Below, piece by piece: positions 1-5,592 of a stretch of DNA of 5,592 nucleotides (position 1 is the first letter of the stretch; each line of letters begins with the position of its first letter). The stretch spans positions 1-5,592 of the forward strand of contig DSAV01000090.1 in the NCBI GenBank assembly GCA_011046295.1. Reading direction: 5' to 3'. The notes beneath the pieces are model-generated. The model worked only from the letters and a program-made list of their open reading frames with translations, did not search any database and was not told where the DNA came from. Both the position numbers and the translations under genes were made by a program. The DNA is from Deltaproteobacteria bacterium. Its GTDB lineage: Bacteria > Desulfobacterota > Syntrophia > Syntrophales > Smithellaceae.

Positions 1-19
1 ATCTTAATTTATTTAATAA

Positions 20-60
20 AAAATTAAAAAAATCATAAAATCAATATAATATGAATTATG
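20..60 (-). terminator. Weak AT-rich terminator candidate for the tpiA end
   Basis: Reading the minus strand, CATAA (60-56) can pair with TTATG (38-34), with a short inner TCA/TGA pairing, followed at once by A, T7, AA and T6 (33-18). The stem has almost no GC pairs, so it would be weak, and the area is AT-rich enough for this to arise by chance. It is the only stem-plus-T-tract arrangement I see after tpiA; operon transcription may continue past the window or end by Rho. Confidence 0.25.
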
Positions 61-84
61 CCGATGGGTTTTTTACTTCCCTGT

Positions 85-167
85 TGAACTAATGTCGATG
101 CGCTGAGCTATCGGGATAATTCAGCTTAAAAGTTCCATTTCATTTTGTTCACGCAACATTAGTCTCA
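85..167. repeat. Long-range paired element downstream of tpiA
   Basis: ACTAATGT (88-95) pairs perfectly with ACATTAGT (156-163). After a 3-base bulge the stem continues with TGCG (99-102) against CGCA (152-155). An inner hairpin CTGA/TCAG (103-106/121-124), with TAT/ATA (109-111/116-118) inside it, fills part of the loop. The outer pairs 85-87/165-167 could extend the stem with one bulged base. The region would lie in the 3' untranslated part of the tpiA message. No conserved RNA family is recognised. It may be a structured 3' end, a decayed repeat or chance. Confidence 0.35.
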
Positions 168-207
168 TTAAATCCCAATGGGTAAAACATGGGAAAAACT
201 GCAAAAT

Positions 208-963
208 CTATTTTTTCTCAGCGATATTTTTAATAATTCCTAAAAAACCGTCCGGTTTCAAAGACGCGCCGCCGACGAGCGCGCCGTCGATGTCTTCCAT
301 GGCAATCAATTCAGAGATGTTGTCAGCGGTAACACTGCCGCCGTAGAGAATACGGATGCTGGCCGCGGCATCATGATAGATTTCTTTTAAGATGGCGCGG
401 ATAAAGGCGTGCACATCTTGGGCTTGCGCGGGCGTGGCTACTTTACCCGTGCCGATAGCCCAAACCGGCTCGTAGGCGATAACAACATTGTCAATTTTAT
501 CCACGCCGCGGAGGCCTTCTTTCACCTGCCTGCCCACCACGGCGCGCGTGACGTTTTTTTCTCTTTCTTCTTCTGTTTCACCCACGCACATAATGGGTTT
601 TAAACCGTCGGCCAAAGCTTTTTTGACTTTTAAATTAACATCAGCATCTTTCTCGTGAAAATATTTGCGCCGCTCCGAATGGCCGATAATCACATACGCG
701 CAGCCGATATCTTTGAGCATCACGGGCGAAATCTCGCCTGTGAACGCGCCTTTATCTTCATAAAACATATTTTGCGCCGCTAGCGAGATACTCGAACCTT
801 TGATAATTTGCGCCACACGGTATAATGAGGTAAAAGGCGGTGCTAAAACTACTTCGCCATTTTTGGGCGATGCCGCGCCGTCTTTGATGGCTTTGGCCAG
901 CGCCACCGATTCCTCGTTGGTGTTGTGCATCTTCCAGTTTCCGGCAACAATCCATGTTCTCAT
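208..963 (-). CDS. tpiA: Triosephosphate isomerase
   Basis: Interconverts dihydroxyacetone phosphate and D-glyceraldehyde 3-phosphate in the cytoplasm. The 251-residue product is the usual length for a single (beta/alpha)8 barrel. Seen in the sequence: the N-terminal AGNWKMH motif with Asn9 and catalytic Lys11, the dimer-interface loop around GAFTGEISP (72-80), electrophile His95 in IIGHSERR, catalytic base Glu165 in AYEPVWAIGTG, the mobile lid that follows it (166-176), and the phosphate-gripping YGGS (207-210) and GALVGGASL (227-235) segments. The ATG lies 10 bases after the pgk stop codon. Its Shine-Dalgarno TAAGGAG overlaps that stop, so translation is probably coupled to pgk. It is the last gene of the block: in many bacteria secG follows tpiA, but here no gene is visible in the remaining 207 bases. 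Identification is secure. Confidence 0.98.
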   Translation of the reverse strand: MRTWIVAGNWKMHNTNEESVALAKAIKDGAASPKNGEVVLAPPFTSLYRVAQIIKGSSISLAAQNMFYEDKGAFTGEISPVMLKDIGCAYVIIGHSERRKYFHEKDADVNLKVKKALADGLKPIMCVGETEEEREKNVTRAVVGRQVKEGLRGVDKIDNVVIAYEPVWAIGTGKVATPAQAQDVHAFIRAILKEIYHDAAASIRILYGGSVTADNISELIAMEDIDGALVGGASLKPDGFLGIIKNIAEKK

Positions 964-973
964 TTTTTTCTCC

Positions 974-2149
974 TTATTTATTTAGCGCTGCGATTCCCGG
1001 CAGGGTTTTTCCTTCCAACAATTCCAGAAACGCGCCGCCACCGGTGGAAATATATGACATTTTCGTGTGCTGCCCCGCTTTCTTGATGGCGGTTTCCGTA
1101 TCGCCGCCGCCGATGATGGATATCGCGTTCGAATTGCCCACCACTTCCGCCAGCGCGAATGTTCCCTTGCTGAAGGGCGCAAGTTCAAACATGCCCAGAG
1201 GCCCGTTCCAGATTACAGTTTTTACGCCCTTGAGCGCGTCGGAAAATAAAGTAATTGTCGCCGGGCCGATATCGAGTCCCATTTGTTCCGCGGGAATTTC
1301 TTTCACAGAGCAGATTTTAACTGCCGCGTCCGCGGCTGCTTCTTTAGCACAGGCTACATCCGCGGGCAGTAAAAATTGCACGTTTTTGTCTTTGGCTTTC
1401 TGCATGATTTTACGCGCTGTATCGAGTATTTCTTCTTCGCACAGTGATTTGCCGACTTCCAATCCCCGCGCTTTCAAAAAGGTAAAAGCCATGGCGCCGC
1501 CGATTAAAAGTTTATCCACTTTATCAATCAGATTTTCCAAAACGCCGATTTTATCCGAGACTTTCGCTCCGCCGATAATCGCGGCCACGGGTCTTGCCGG
1601 ATTAACCAGGGCTTTTTGGAAATATTCAATTTCGTTTTTTAGTAGAAATCCCGCAGCGCATGTTTTCACATAATCGGTAATGGCCGAATTGGATGCCGCC
1701 GCGCGGTGCGCCACGGCGAAAGCATCGTTTATGTAAATATCGCAAAGAGAGGCAAGCTGCCGGGCGAAATCTTTGTCGTTTTTATCCTCGCCGGGATTAA
1801 AGCGCAGGTTTTCCAGTAAAACAATATCGCCGTCTTTCATTTTGCTGATTGCCTGCTCGACTTTTCCGCCCACGCTCTCATCCACAAAAACAACTTCCTG
1901 CTGTAAGAGTCCGGAGAGCATTTTTACCACCGGCTTTAGCGACATTTCTTCCACGCGCTTTCCTTTGGGGCGTCCCAGATGCGAGGCGATAATCAGCCTG
2001 GCCTTTTTTTCCAGCGCATAGTTGATGGTTTGGATATGAGCGCGCACGCGGGTGTCGCTGGTAACGTTGCCTTCTTTAATCGGCACGTTAAAATCCACGC
2101 GCAAGAAAACCTTTTTCCCTTTGAGTTCTATCTGGTCGATGTACTTCAT
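974..2149 (-). CDS. pgk: Phosphoglycerate kinase
   Basis: Transfers the acyl phosphate of 1,3-bisphosphoglycerate to ADP, the first substrate-level ATP step of glycolysis. The 391 residues match a standard monomeric bacterial PGK with two Rossmann-like domains. N-domain substrate motifs: LRVDFNVP (16-23, Arg17), Arg34/Arg36, SHLGRP (56-61), ENLRF (113-117) and NDAF (141-144) with His148-Arg149. C-domain nucleotide motifs: GGAKVSDK (193-200), GPLGMFE (316-322), GGGDT (347-351) and STGGGA (368-373). One departure is seen: the usual AHRAH/AHRAN-type motif reads AHRAAAS, so the residue matching yeast His170 of the basic substrate patch is Ala151. The ATG follows the gap stop by 25 bases. The best ribosome binding site is AAGGCGG about 9 bases upstream, weaker than those of gap and tpiA. 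Identification is secure; the effect of the substitution is unknown. Confidence 0.98.
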   Translation of the reverse strand: MKYIDQIELKGKKVFLRVDFNVPIKEGNVTSDTRVRAHIQTINYALEKKARLIIASHLGRPKGKRVEEMSLKPVVKMLSGLLQQEVVFVDESVGGKVEQAISKMKDGDIVLLENLRFNPGEDKNDKDFARQLASLCDIYINDAFAVAHRAAASNSAITDYVKTCAAGFLLKNEIEYFQKALVNPARPVAAIIGGAKVSDKIGVLENLIDKVDKLLIGGAMAFTFLKARGLEVGKSLCEEEILDTARKIMQKAKDKNVQFLLPADVACAKEAAADAAVKICSVKEIPAEQMGLDIGPATITLFSDALKGVKTVIWNGPLGMFELAPFSKGTFALAEVVGNSNAISIIGGGDTETAIKKAGQHTKMSYISTGGGAFLELLEGKTLPGIAALNK

Positions 2150-2174
2150 TTTACCGTTCCGCCTTTTTTATGTT

Positions 2175-3173
2175 CTATTTCATAATGAAGGAAAGCAGCT
2201 CCAGCATTCTGCTGGAAAAGCCCCATTCATTATCATACCAGGAAAGAATTTTTACCATCCGGCCGCCGATTACCGCCGTGCTGGTCAAATCGACAATAGA
2301 CGAATAGGGATTGCCGCAAAAATCGCGGGAAACCAGTTCCTCGTCGCTACAGGACAGAATGCCTTTCAGCGAGCCCTGGGAGTAATCCCGGAATTTGGCG
2401 TTGAGCTCGTCTTTGTTGGTTTCCCGCGAAAGTGTCGCGACAAAATCCACCAGAGAAACATTGGGCGTGGGCACGCGGATGGCCATACCGTCGAGCTTTC
2501 CCTTCATTTCGGGAATGACTTCAGCAATCGCCTTGGCCGCGCCCGTGGTGGTGGGAATTATGGATAAAGCGGCCGCGCGCGCCCGGCGTAAATCTTTGTG
2601 TGCTTCGTCAAGAACAACCTGGTCGTTGGTGTAGGCGTGGATGGTGGTCATCAGGCCGTATTCCACGCCGAATTCCTTGTGTAAAATTTTCACAATCGGC
2701 GCCAGGCAGTTTGTGGTGCACGAGCCCATCGAAATGATGCTGTGTTTGGTTTTGTCATAAATTTCCTGATTTACGCCGAGAACAAAAGTGACATCCGGAT
2801 CTTTCGCGGGAGCCGAGATGACAACTTTTTTAGCGCCTGCCTTGAGATGTTTTTCCGCGCCCGCCCGGTCGGTGAATTTGCCCGTGCTCTCCAGGACAAC
2901 GTCCACGCCCAAATCTTTCCAGGGGAGTTTTTCCGGTTCCCTTTCCGTAAATGTTTTTATTTCTTTGCCGTCCACAGTGATTGATTTTTCCGTTGATTTG
3001 ACTTCGGCGGGCATTATGCCGTGCACGGAGTCGTATTTCAGAAGATGAGCCAGTGTTTTAGAATTCGCCAGGTCGTTTACGGCGACAAACTCCACATCTT
3101 TGTTTTTAAATCCGGCGCGGTACACCAGCCGGCCGATTCTTCCGAAACCGTTAATCGCTATTTTTATGGGCAT
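2175..3173 (-). CDS. gap: Glyceraldehyde-3-phosphate dehydrogenase, type I
   Basis: Oxidises and phosphorylates glyceraldehyde 3-phosphate to 1,3-bisphosphoglycerate, feeding the next gene product, PGK. The 332 residues are typical of the homotetrameric enzyme. Seen: dinucleotide-binding NGFGRIGR (8-15), Asp34 in AVNDLA (the acidic residue that favours NAD over NADP), ESTGKF (95-100), catalytic Cys152 in SCTTNC, catalytic His179 in TIHAYTND, HKDLRRARAAA (192-202), PTTTGAAKA (207-215), RVPTPNVS (233-240) and the C-terminal WYDNEWGFSSR (312-322). Two oddities: the segment before HKDLRR reads LDEA where the common NAD enzymes have LDLP, and the active-site stretch is SMGSCTTNC instead of the common SNASCTTNC. 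The start is firm because an AAAGGAGGT ribosome binding site sits 4 bases before the ATG. A promoter lies just upstream, so this is probably the first gene of a strongly expressed gap-pgk-tpiA unit. Confidence 0.98.
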   Translation of the reverse strand: MPIKIAINGFGRIGRLVYRAGFKNKDVEFVAVNDLANSKTLAHLLKYDSVHGIMPAEVKSTEKSITVDGKEIKTFTEREPEKLPWKDLGVDVVLESTGKFTDRAGAEKHLKAGAKKVVISAPAKDPDVTFVLGVNQEIYDKTKHSIISMGSCTTNCLAPIVKILHKEFGVEYGLMTTIHAYTNDQVVLDEAHKDLRRARAAALSIIPTTTGAAKAIAEVIPEMKGKLDGMAIRVPTPNVSLVDFVATLSRETNKDELNAKFRDYSQGSLKGILSCSDEELVSRDFCGNPYSSIVDLTSTAVIGGRMVKILSWYDNEWGFSSRMLELLSFIMK

Positions 3174-3187
3174 ATTTACCTCCTTTT
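3174..3187 (-). promoter_or_regulatory. Strong ribosome binding site of gap
   Basis: AAAAGGAGGT followed by four bases and the gap ATG is a full-length match to the anti-Shine-Dalgarno sequence. It is clearly stronger than the pgk site (AAGGCGG) and the pyk site (AAGGA), which fits the usual high demand for GAPDH protein. Confidence 0.8.
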
Positions 3188-3193
3188 TTTCAA

Positions 3194-3222
3194 TTATTAA
3201 TGAAAATTGTTTATTGTGTCAA
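3194..3222 (-). promoter_or_regulatory. Sigma70-type promoter for gap-pgk-tpiA
   Basis: On the minus strand a perfect -35 TTGACA (3222-3217) is followed, after exactly 17 bases, by TAATAA (3199-3194), a 4/6 match to the -10 consensus. The spacer is AT-rich. Transcription would begin near 3187, leaving a leader of only about 14 bases that consists almost entirely of the gap ribosome binding site. It lies wholly in the pyk-gap gap and I see no GC-rich terminator ahead of it, so read-through from pyk probably also reaches gap. This is prediction by sequence match only. Confidence 0.62.
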
Positions 3223-3233
3223 CTAATTGTGAA

Positions 3234-4655
3234 TTATTTGTTAAACAGTTGTTTTACCTGCAAAATATTCGTGGAGCCGGTTTGCCAGGCGGCCTGTCCC
3301 AGCGTCATAACCATGAGGTCATCATAGGTTAAAGATTCCTCGGGCAATATTTTACGCGCCACTTCTTCCATAAGATGATCAGAGATATCAGGTTGTGGCG
3401 TAAGATGCGGAAAACAGCCCCAGATTAGGGCCAAACGCCGGACGGTTTTTTCATCAGGCGATAGAGCCAGAACCGGCTGGCGGGGCCGGAAGCGAGAAAT
3501 AAAACGCGCTGTAGCGCCTGAAAGAGTACGCGAAACGATGATTCGTGCATCCAGATGATCGGCCAGTACGCAGGCGGCATGCGCAACAGATTCCGATACA
3601 TCTTTTTTCGGCGTCATTTCCAGATAATCGCGGTAAGGAAAAACCGTTTCGGCGCGGCGGCAGATTTTGTCCATCTGTATAATGGCCGCGATAGGATAAT
3701 TTCCCGAAGCCGTCTCTTCGGAAAGCATAACGGCGTCCGTGCCGTCCAGAACGGCGTTAGCCACGTCCGTCGCCTCCGCCCTGGTAGGACGGGGCGATTC
3801 CACCATGGAGCGCAGCATCTGTGTGGCGGTAATCACGAATTTGCCGCGGGCATTTGCTTCTTTGATGATTTTTTTTTGGATTAAGGGAACGTCTTCCAGC
3901 GGAATGTCCGCTCCCAGGTCGCCGCGCGCTACCATCACGCCGTCGGAAGCCGCCATGATGTCATCAAGATTATCCACCGCCTCGTGTTTTTCAATTTTAG
4001 CCACCACCGGCGTATCTTTTTTTTGCTGCCTGATTATTTCCCGGACGCTGAGAATATCCTCTGCCGTTTTTACAAAAGAAACGGCAACGTAATCCACGCC
4101 GTTTTTCAGGCCGAAAAGCAGGTCTTCCTTGTCTTTTTCGGTTACGGCAGGAGCGCGGATCGTGCCGGTGGGCAAATTTATTCCTTTGTTTGAGGTAAGC
4201 AATCCGCCGGTGACCACACGGCACAGAATTTCGGAAGATCTTGTTTCCATAACGGTCAGTTCCAGAAGGGCATCGGCCAGAAGCAGCCGGTCGCCGGGCT
4301 TAACTTCATCAGGCAGCGTTTCGTAGGCGACAAAAATACGTCTTTCTCCCGCGCTGTGTTTTATCGTGGTCAGAACAATATCTTCGCCCGGCTGCAGCAA
4401 CAGCCCCGGCTCGGGTATTTTGCCGATGCGGATTTTTGGCCCGGCAAGATCCTGTAAAATGGCGATGGGCCTGTTTAATTTTTCAGATAGCTCGCGGATA
4501 AGCTTTATTTTTTCGCCGTGATCGGCATGTCTGCCGTGGGAAAAATTAAGCCGCGCCACATTCATTCCCGCCCTGATCATGCCCTCGATGATTTCCGGGG
4601 TTTCGCTGGACGGTCCCAGCGTGCAGACTGTTTTTGTCCGTCGGATATCGTTCAT
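3234..4655 (-). CDS. pyk: Pyruvate kinase
   Basis: Transfers phosphate from phosphoenolpyruvate to ADP, giving pyruvate and ATP in the cytoplasm. The 473 residues match a standard A/B/C-domain enzyme without the extra C-terminal PEP-utiliser domain found in some Firmicutes. Seen: RLNFSHG (35-41), DLAGPKIR (69-76), the B domain at about 78-165, catalytic Lys220 and metal ligand Glu222 in AKIEK, metal ligand Asp246 in ARGDLG, TATQML (276-281) and SPRPTRAEATDVANA (287-301). TLSGATA (377-383) in the C domain resembles the loop that binds the effector sugar phosphate, so allosteric control is likely, effector unknown. Lys74 stands where K+-dependent enzymes have Glu, which predicts K+-independent activity. 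The ATG follows the activase stop by 19 bases, with AAGGA about 6 bases upstream, so the two are probably co-transcribed. An A9 run at codons 260-263 is a possible slippage site. Confidence 0.97.
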   Translation of the reverse strand: MNDIRRTKTVCTLGPSSETPEIIEGMIRAGMNVARLNFSHGRHADHGEKIKLIRELSEKLNRPIAILQDLAGPKIRIGKIPEPGLLLQPGEDIVLTTIKHSAGERRIFVAYETLPDEVKPGDRLLLADALLELTVMETRSSEILCRVVTGGLLTSNKGINLPTGTIRAPAVTEKDKEDLLFGLKNGVDYVAVSFVKTAEDILSVREIIRQQKKDTPVVAKIEKHEAVDNLDDIMAASDGVMVARGDLGADIPLEDVPLIQKKIIKEANARGKFVITATQMLRSMVESPRPTRAEATDVANAVLDGTDAVMLSEETASGNYPIAAIIQMDKICRRAETVFPYRDYLEMTPKKDVSESVAHAACVLADHLDARIIVSRTLSGATARFISRFRPRQPVLALSPDEKTVRRLALIWGCFPHLTPQPDISDHLMEEVARKILPEESLTYDDLMVMTLGQAAWQTGSTNILQVKQLFNK

Positions 4656-4674
4656 TTTTTCCTTGTAAAAAGTT

Positions 4675-5442
4675 TTATAATAAAACCGCCATAAAAGCCG
4701 CGCCGATCGCGCCGTTGACCTGCGCGTAGGGCGAAACTTCCATCTTCATGCCCAGTTTTTTTTCCAGCGCTTTGACCACGCCCATGTTGCGCGCCACGCC
4801 TCCGGTAATCATTATCGGCTCGGAAAGACCCAGTCGCGCGGACATGGAAGCTACTCTGGCCGCTATGGATTCATGAATGCCCGCGATAATGTCCTGGCGC
4901 TTTTCTCCCTTGGAGATAAGAGAGATAACCTCCGATTCCGCAAAGACCGTGCACAGCGAGCTTATTTTGGCGGGTTTTTTCGATTTTAGGGATATCGCGC
5001 CGAATTCGTCCAGATCCACTTCCAGCGCGCGTGCCATGACTTCCAGAAATCTTCCCGTGCCGGCGGCGCATTTGTCGTTCATGACAAAGTTTTTGACTTT
5101 GCCGTCGCTATCCAAAACTATCGCCTTGCTGTCCTGCCCGCCGATATCGATGATAGAGCGCACTTTTTTATCCAGATGATACGCGCCCGCGGCGTGGCAC
5201 ATGATTTCCGTAAATGACTTGTCGGCGAACTTTACGCTATTGCGGCCGTAGCCGGTGGAAACTATTTTTTTCACGTTTAATTTATCCAGCTTATTTTCCC
5301 TGAGGACCTCTTCGTAAACATTCTTTCCCGCCGCCTCGGCATTATATCCGGTGAAAATTACTTTTGTGCCGAGAATTTTTCCGTCTTCCACAATCGCCGC
5401 TTTGGCCGTGATGGAACCAATATCAATTCCTGCTGTGAGCAT
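4675..5442 (-). CDS. CoA-substrate-specific enzyme activase (HgdC/BadF-type ATPase)
   Basis: An ATPase of the ASKHA fold that, in its family, docks on a 2-hydroxyacyl-CoA dehydratase, benzoyl-CoA reductase or double-cubane protein and uses ATP hydrolysis to inject one low-potential electron. From the ATG at 5442 the product is 255 residues, close to the ~260 of Acidaminococcus HgdC. Seen: phosphate-1 motif GIDIGS (5-10), STGYGR (62-67), phosphate-2 motif DIGGQD (99-104), Cys125 in NDKCAAGTGRFLE, Cys164 in SSLCTVFAESEV and adenosine motif GGVARN (214-219). The two cysteines are 39 residues apart, as in HgdC (Cys127/Cys166), where each subunit of the dimer gives two ligands to one [4Fe-4S] cluster. 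A GTG at 5490 would add 16 residues, but the ATG is preferred because AAGGAAAG lies 6 bases before it and the family begins at this point. No dehydratase or reductase partner is visible, so the substrate cannot be named. Confidence 0.93.
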   Translation of the reverse strand: MLTAGIDIGSITAKAAIVEDGKILGTKVIFTGYNAEAAGKNVYEEVLRENKLDKLNVKKIVSTGYGRNSVKFADKSFTEIMCHAAGAYHLDKKVRSIIDIGGQDSKAIVLDSDGKVKNFVMNDKCAAGTGRFLEVMARALEVDLDEFGAISLKSKKPAKISSLCTVFAESEVISLISKGEKRQDIIAGIHESIAARVASMSARLGLSEPIMITGGVARNMGVVKALEKKLGMKMEVSPYAQVNGAIGAAFMAVLL

Positions 5443-5445
5443 GTA

Positions 5446-5455
5446 TTCTTTCCTT
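5446..5455 (-). promoter_or_regulatory. Ribosome binding site that sets the activase start
   Basis: AAGGAAAG lies about 6 bases upstream of the ATG at 5442 on the minus strand, within a very AT-rich leader (5443-5470). It supports this ATG over the in-frame GTG at 5490, which has no purine-rich site at a suitable distance and would add residues before the conserved GIDIGS strand. Confidence 0.65.
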
Positions 5456-5504
5456 ATAATATATTTTTTCCTATTTGTCATTGCGAACACTATGACTATG
5501 TCAA

Positions 5505-5555
5505 GCGATATTTAAGCACATGGGGTTTATGGATTGATAAGTGCTCACATATCGC
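5505..5555. repeat. Imperfect inverted repeat upstream of the activase
   Basis: The arms are GCGATATTTAAGCAC (5505-5519) and GTGCTCACATATCGC (5541-5555). They pair at 13 of 15 positions across a 21-base loop and would fold in either strand. No T-tract directly follows either arm, so it is not a standard intrinsic terminator. It sits 63 bases or more upstream of the activase ATG, beside a TTGACA (5504-5499) for which I find no good -10 partner. It could be a protein-binding site, an mRNA 3' end structure of an unseen upstream gene, or a small mobile-repeat remnant. The pairing is seen directly; the role is unknown. Confidence 0.6.
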
Positions 5556-5592
5556 GAGTTGTTCTTTATCATCGCACAGGCGATTTTTATCA

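Noticed and set aside
75..125. tRNA-like words on the minus strand (TAGCTCAG and GTTCAAC)
   Set aside because: The two boxes are only about 20 bases apart, there is no anticodon arm or acceptor stem, and the D-arm does not pair properly.
121..168. Minus-strand mini-ORF of 15 codons starting MRLMLREQ
   Set aside because: Too short, no clear ribosome binding site, and it lies within the paired 3' flank.
174..193. CCCA/TGGG repeats just after the tpiA stop as a terminator
   Set aside because: The stems are only 4 bp with no T-tract on the minus strand after them.
954..1673. Long plus-strand open frame (239 codons) opposite pgk
   Set aside because: It is antisense to a fully conserved pgk, has low-complexity Ser/Ala/Pro content typical of a shadow frame, and has no recognisable domain.
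2052..2567. Plus-strand open frame (171 codons) opposite gap and the pgk start
   Set aside because: Antisense shadow of two secure genes, with no ribosome binding site or known motifs.
5443..5490. GTG start at 5490 extending the activase by 16 residues
   Set aside because: The ATG at 5442 has a well-placed AAGGAAAG and matches the family N-terminus; the extension is basic, low in conservation and partly repeat-like.
5458..5504. Promoter for the activase using TTGACA at 5504-5499
   Set aside because: At 16-18 bases spacing there is no acceptable -10 hexamer, and the TATATT at 5463-5458 is about 35 bases away.
5496..5591. Minus-strand frame open from the right edge to a TAG at 5498-5496, about 31 codons, a possible end of an upstream gene
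   Set aside because: A second frame is also open over most of the same stretch, the run is short enough for chance, the peptide matches no family I recognise, and the inverted repeat lies inside it.

Overview
The window carries five genes, all on the minus strand and read from right to left: a CoA-enzyme activase (HgdC/BadF-type ATPase), then pyruvate kinase (pyk), glyceraldehyde-3-phosphate dehydrogenase (gap), phosphoglycerate kinase (pgk) and triosephosphate isomerase (tpiA). All five are full length, with their main catalytic motifs intact. Gaps between genes are short (19, 60, 25 and 10 bases), so this is an operon or two adjoining ones. The 60-base pyk-gap gap holds a good sigma70-type promoter and the strongest ribosome binding site in the window, so gap-pgk-tpiA can probably be transcribed on its own as well as by read-through from activase-pyk.

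Layout. Bases 1-207 lie downstream of tpiA. They are very AT-rich near the edge and contain no credible gene, only a paired element at about 85-167 and a weak AT-only terminator candidate at 20-60. Bases 208-963 are tpiA, 974-2149 pgk, 2175-3173 gap, 3234-4655 pyk and 4675-5442 the activase. Bases 5443-5592 are upstream of the activase. They contain a 13/15 imperfect inverted repeat (5505-5555) and no clear end of an upstream gene.

Biology. Tpi, Gap, Pgk and Pyk cover the triose part of glycolysis: isomerisation of DHAP, NAD-linked oxidation of G3P, and both substrate-level phosphorylation steps. Phosphoglycerate mutase and enolase are not in the window. The activase is not glycolytic. Its family uses ATP hydrolysis and a [4Fe-4S] cluster shared between two subunits to push low-potential electrons into 2-hydroxyacyl-CoA dehydratases, benzoyl-CoA reductases or related double-cubane proteins. 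That points to an anaerobe with ferredoxin-based metabolism. The gap-pgk-tpiA order and the protein style would fit a Desulfobacterota (Syntrophales-like) bacterium, but this is an impression from sequence style, not a phylogeny.

Most of the window is ordinary central metabolism and I see no undescribed multi-gene system. The points most worth a second look are the activase without a visible partner next to glycolytic genes, the internal promoter, a predicted K+-independent pyruvate kinase, substitutions in PGK and GAPDH at normally conserved positions, and the two paired elements flanking the gene block.
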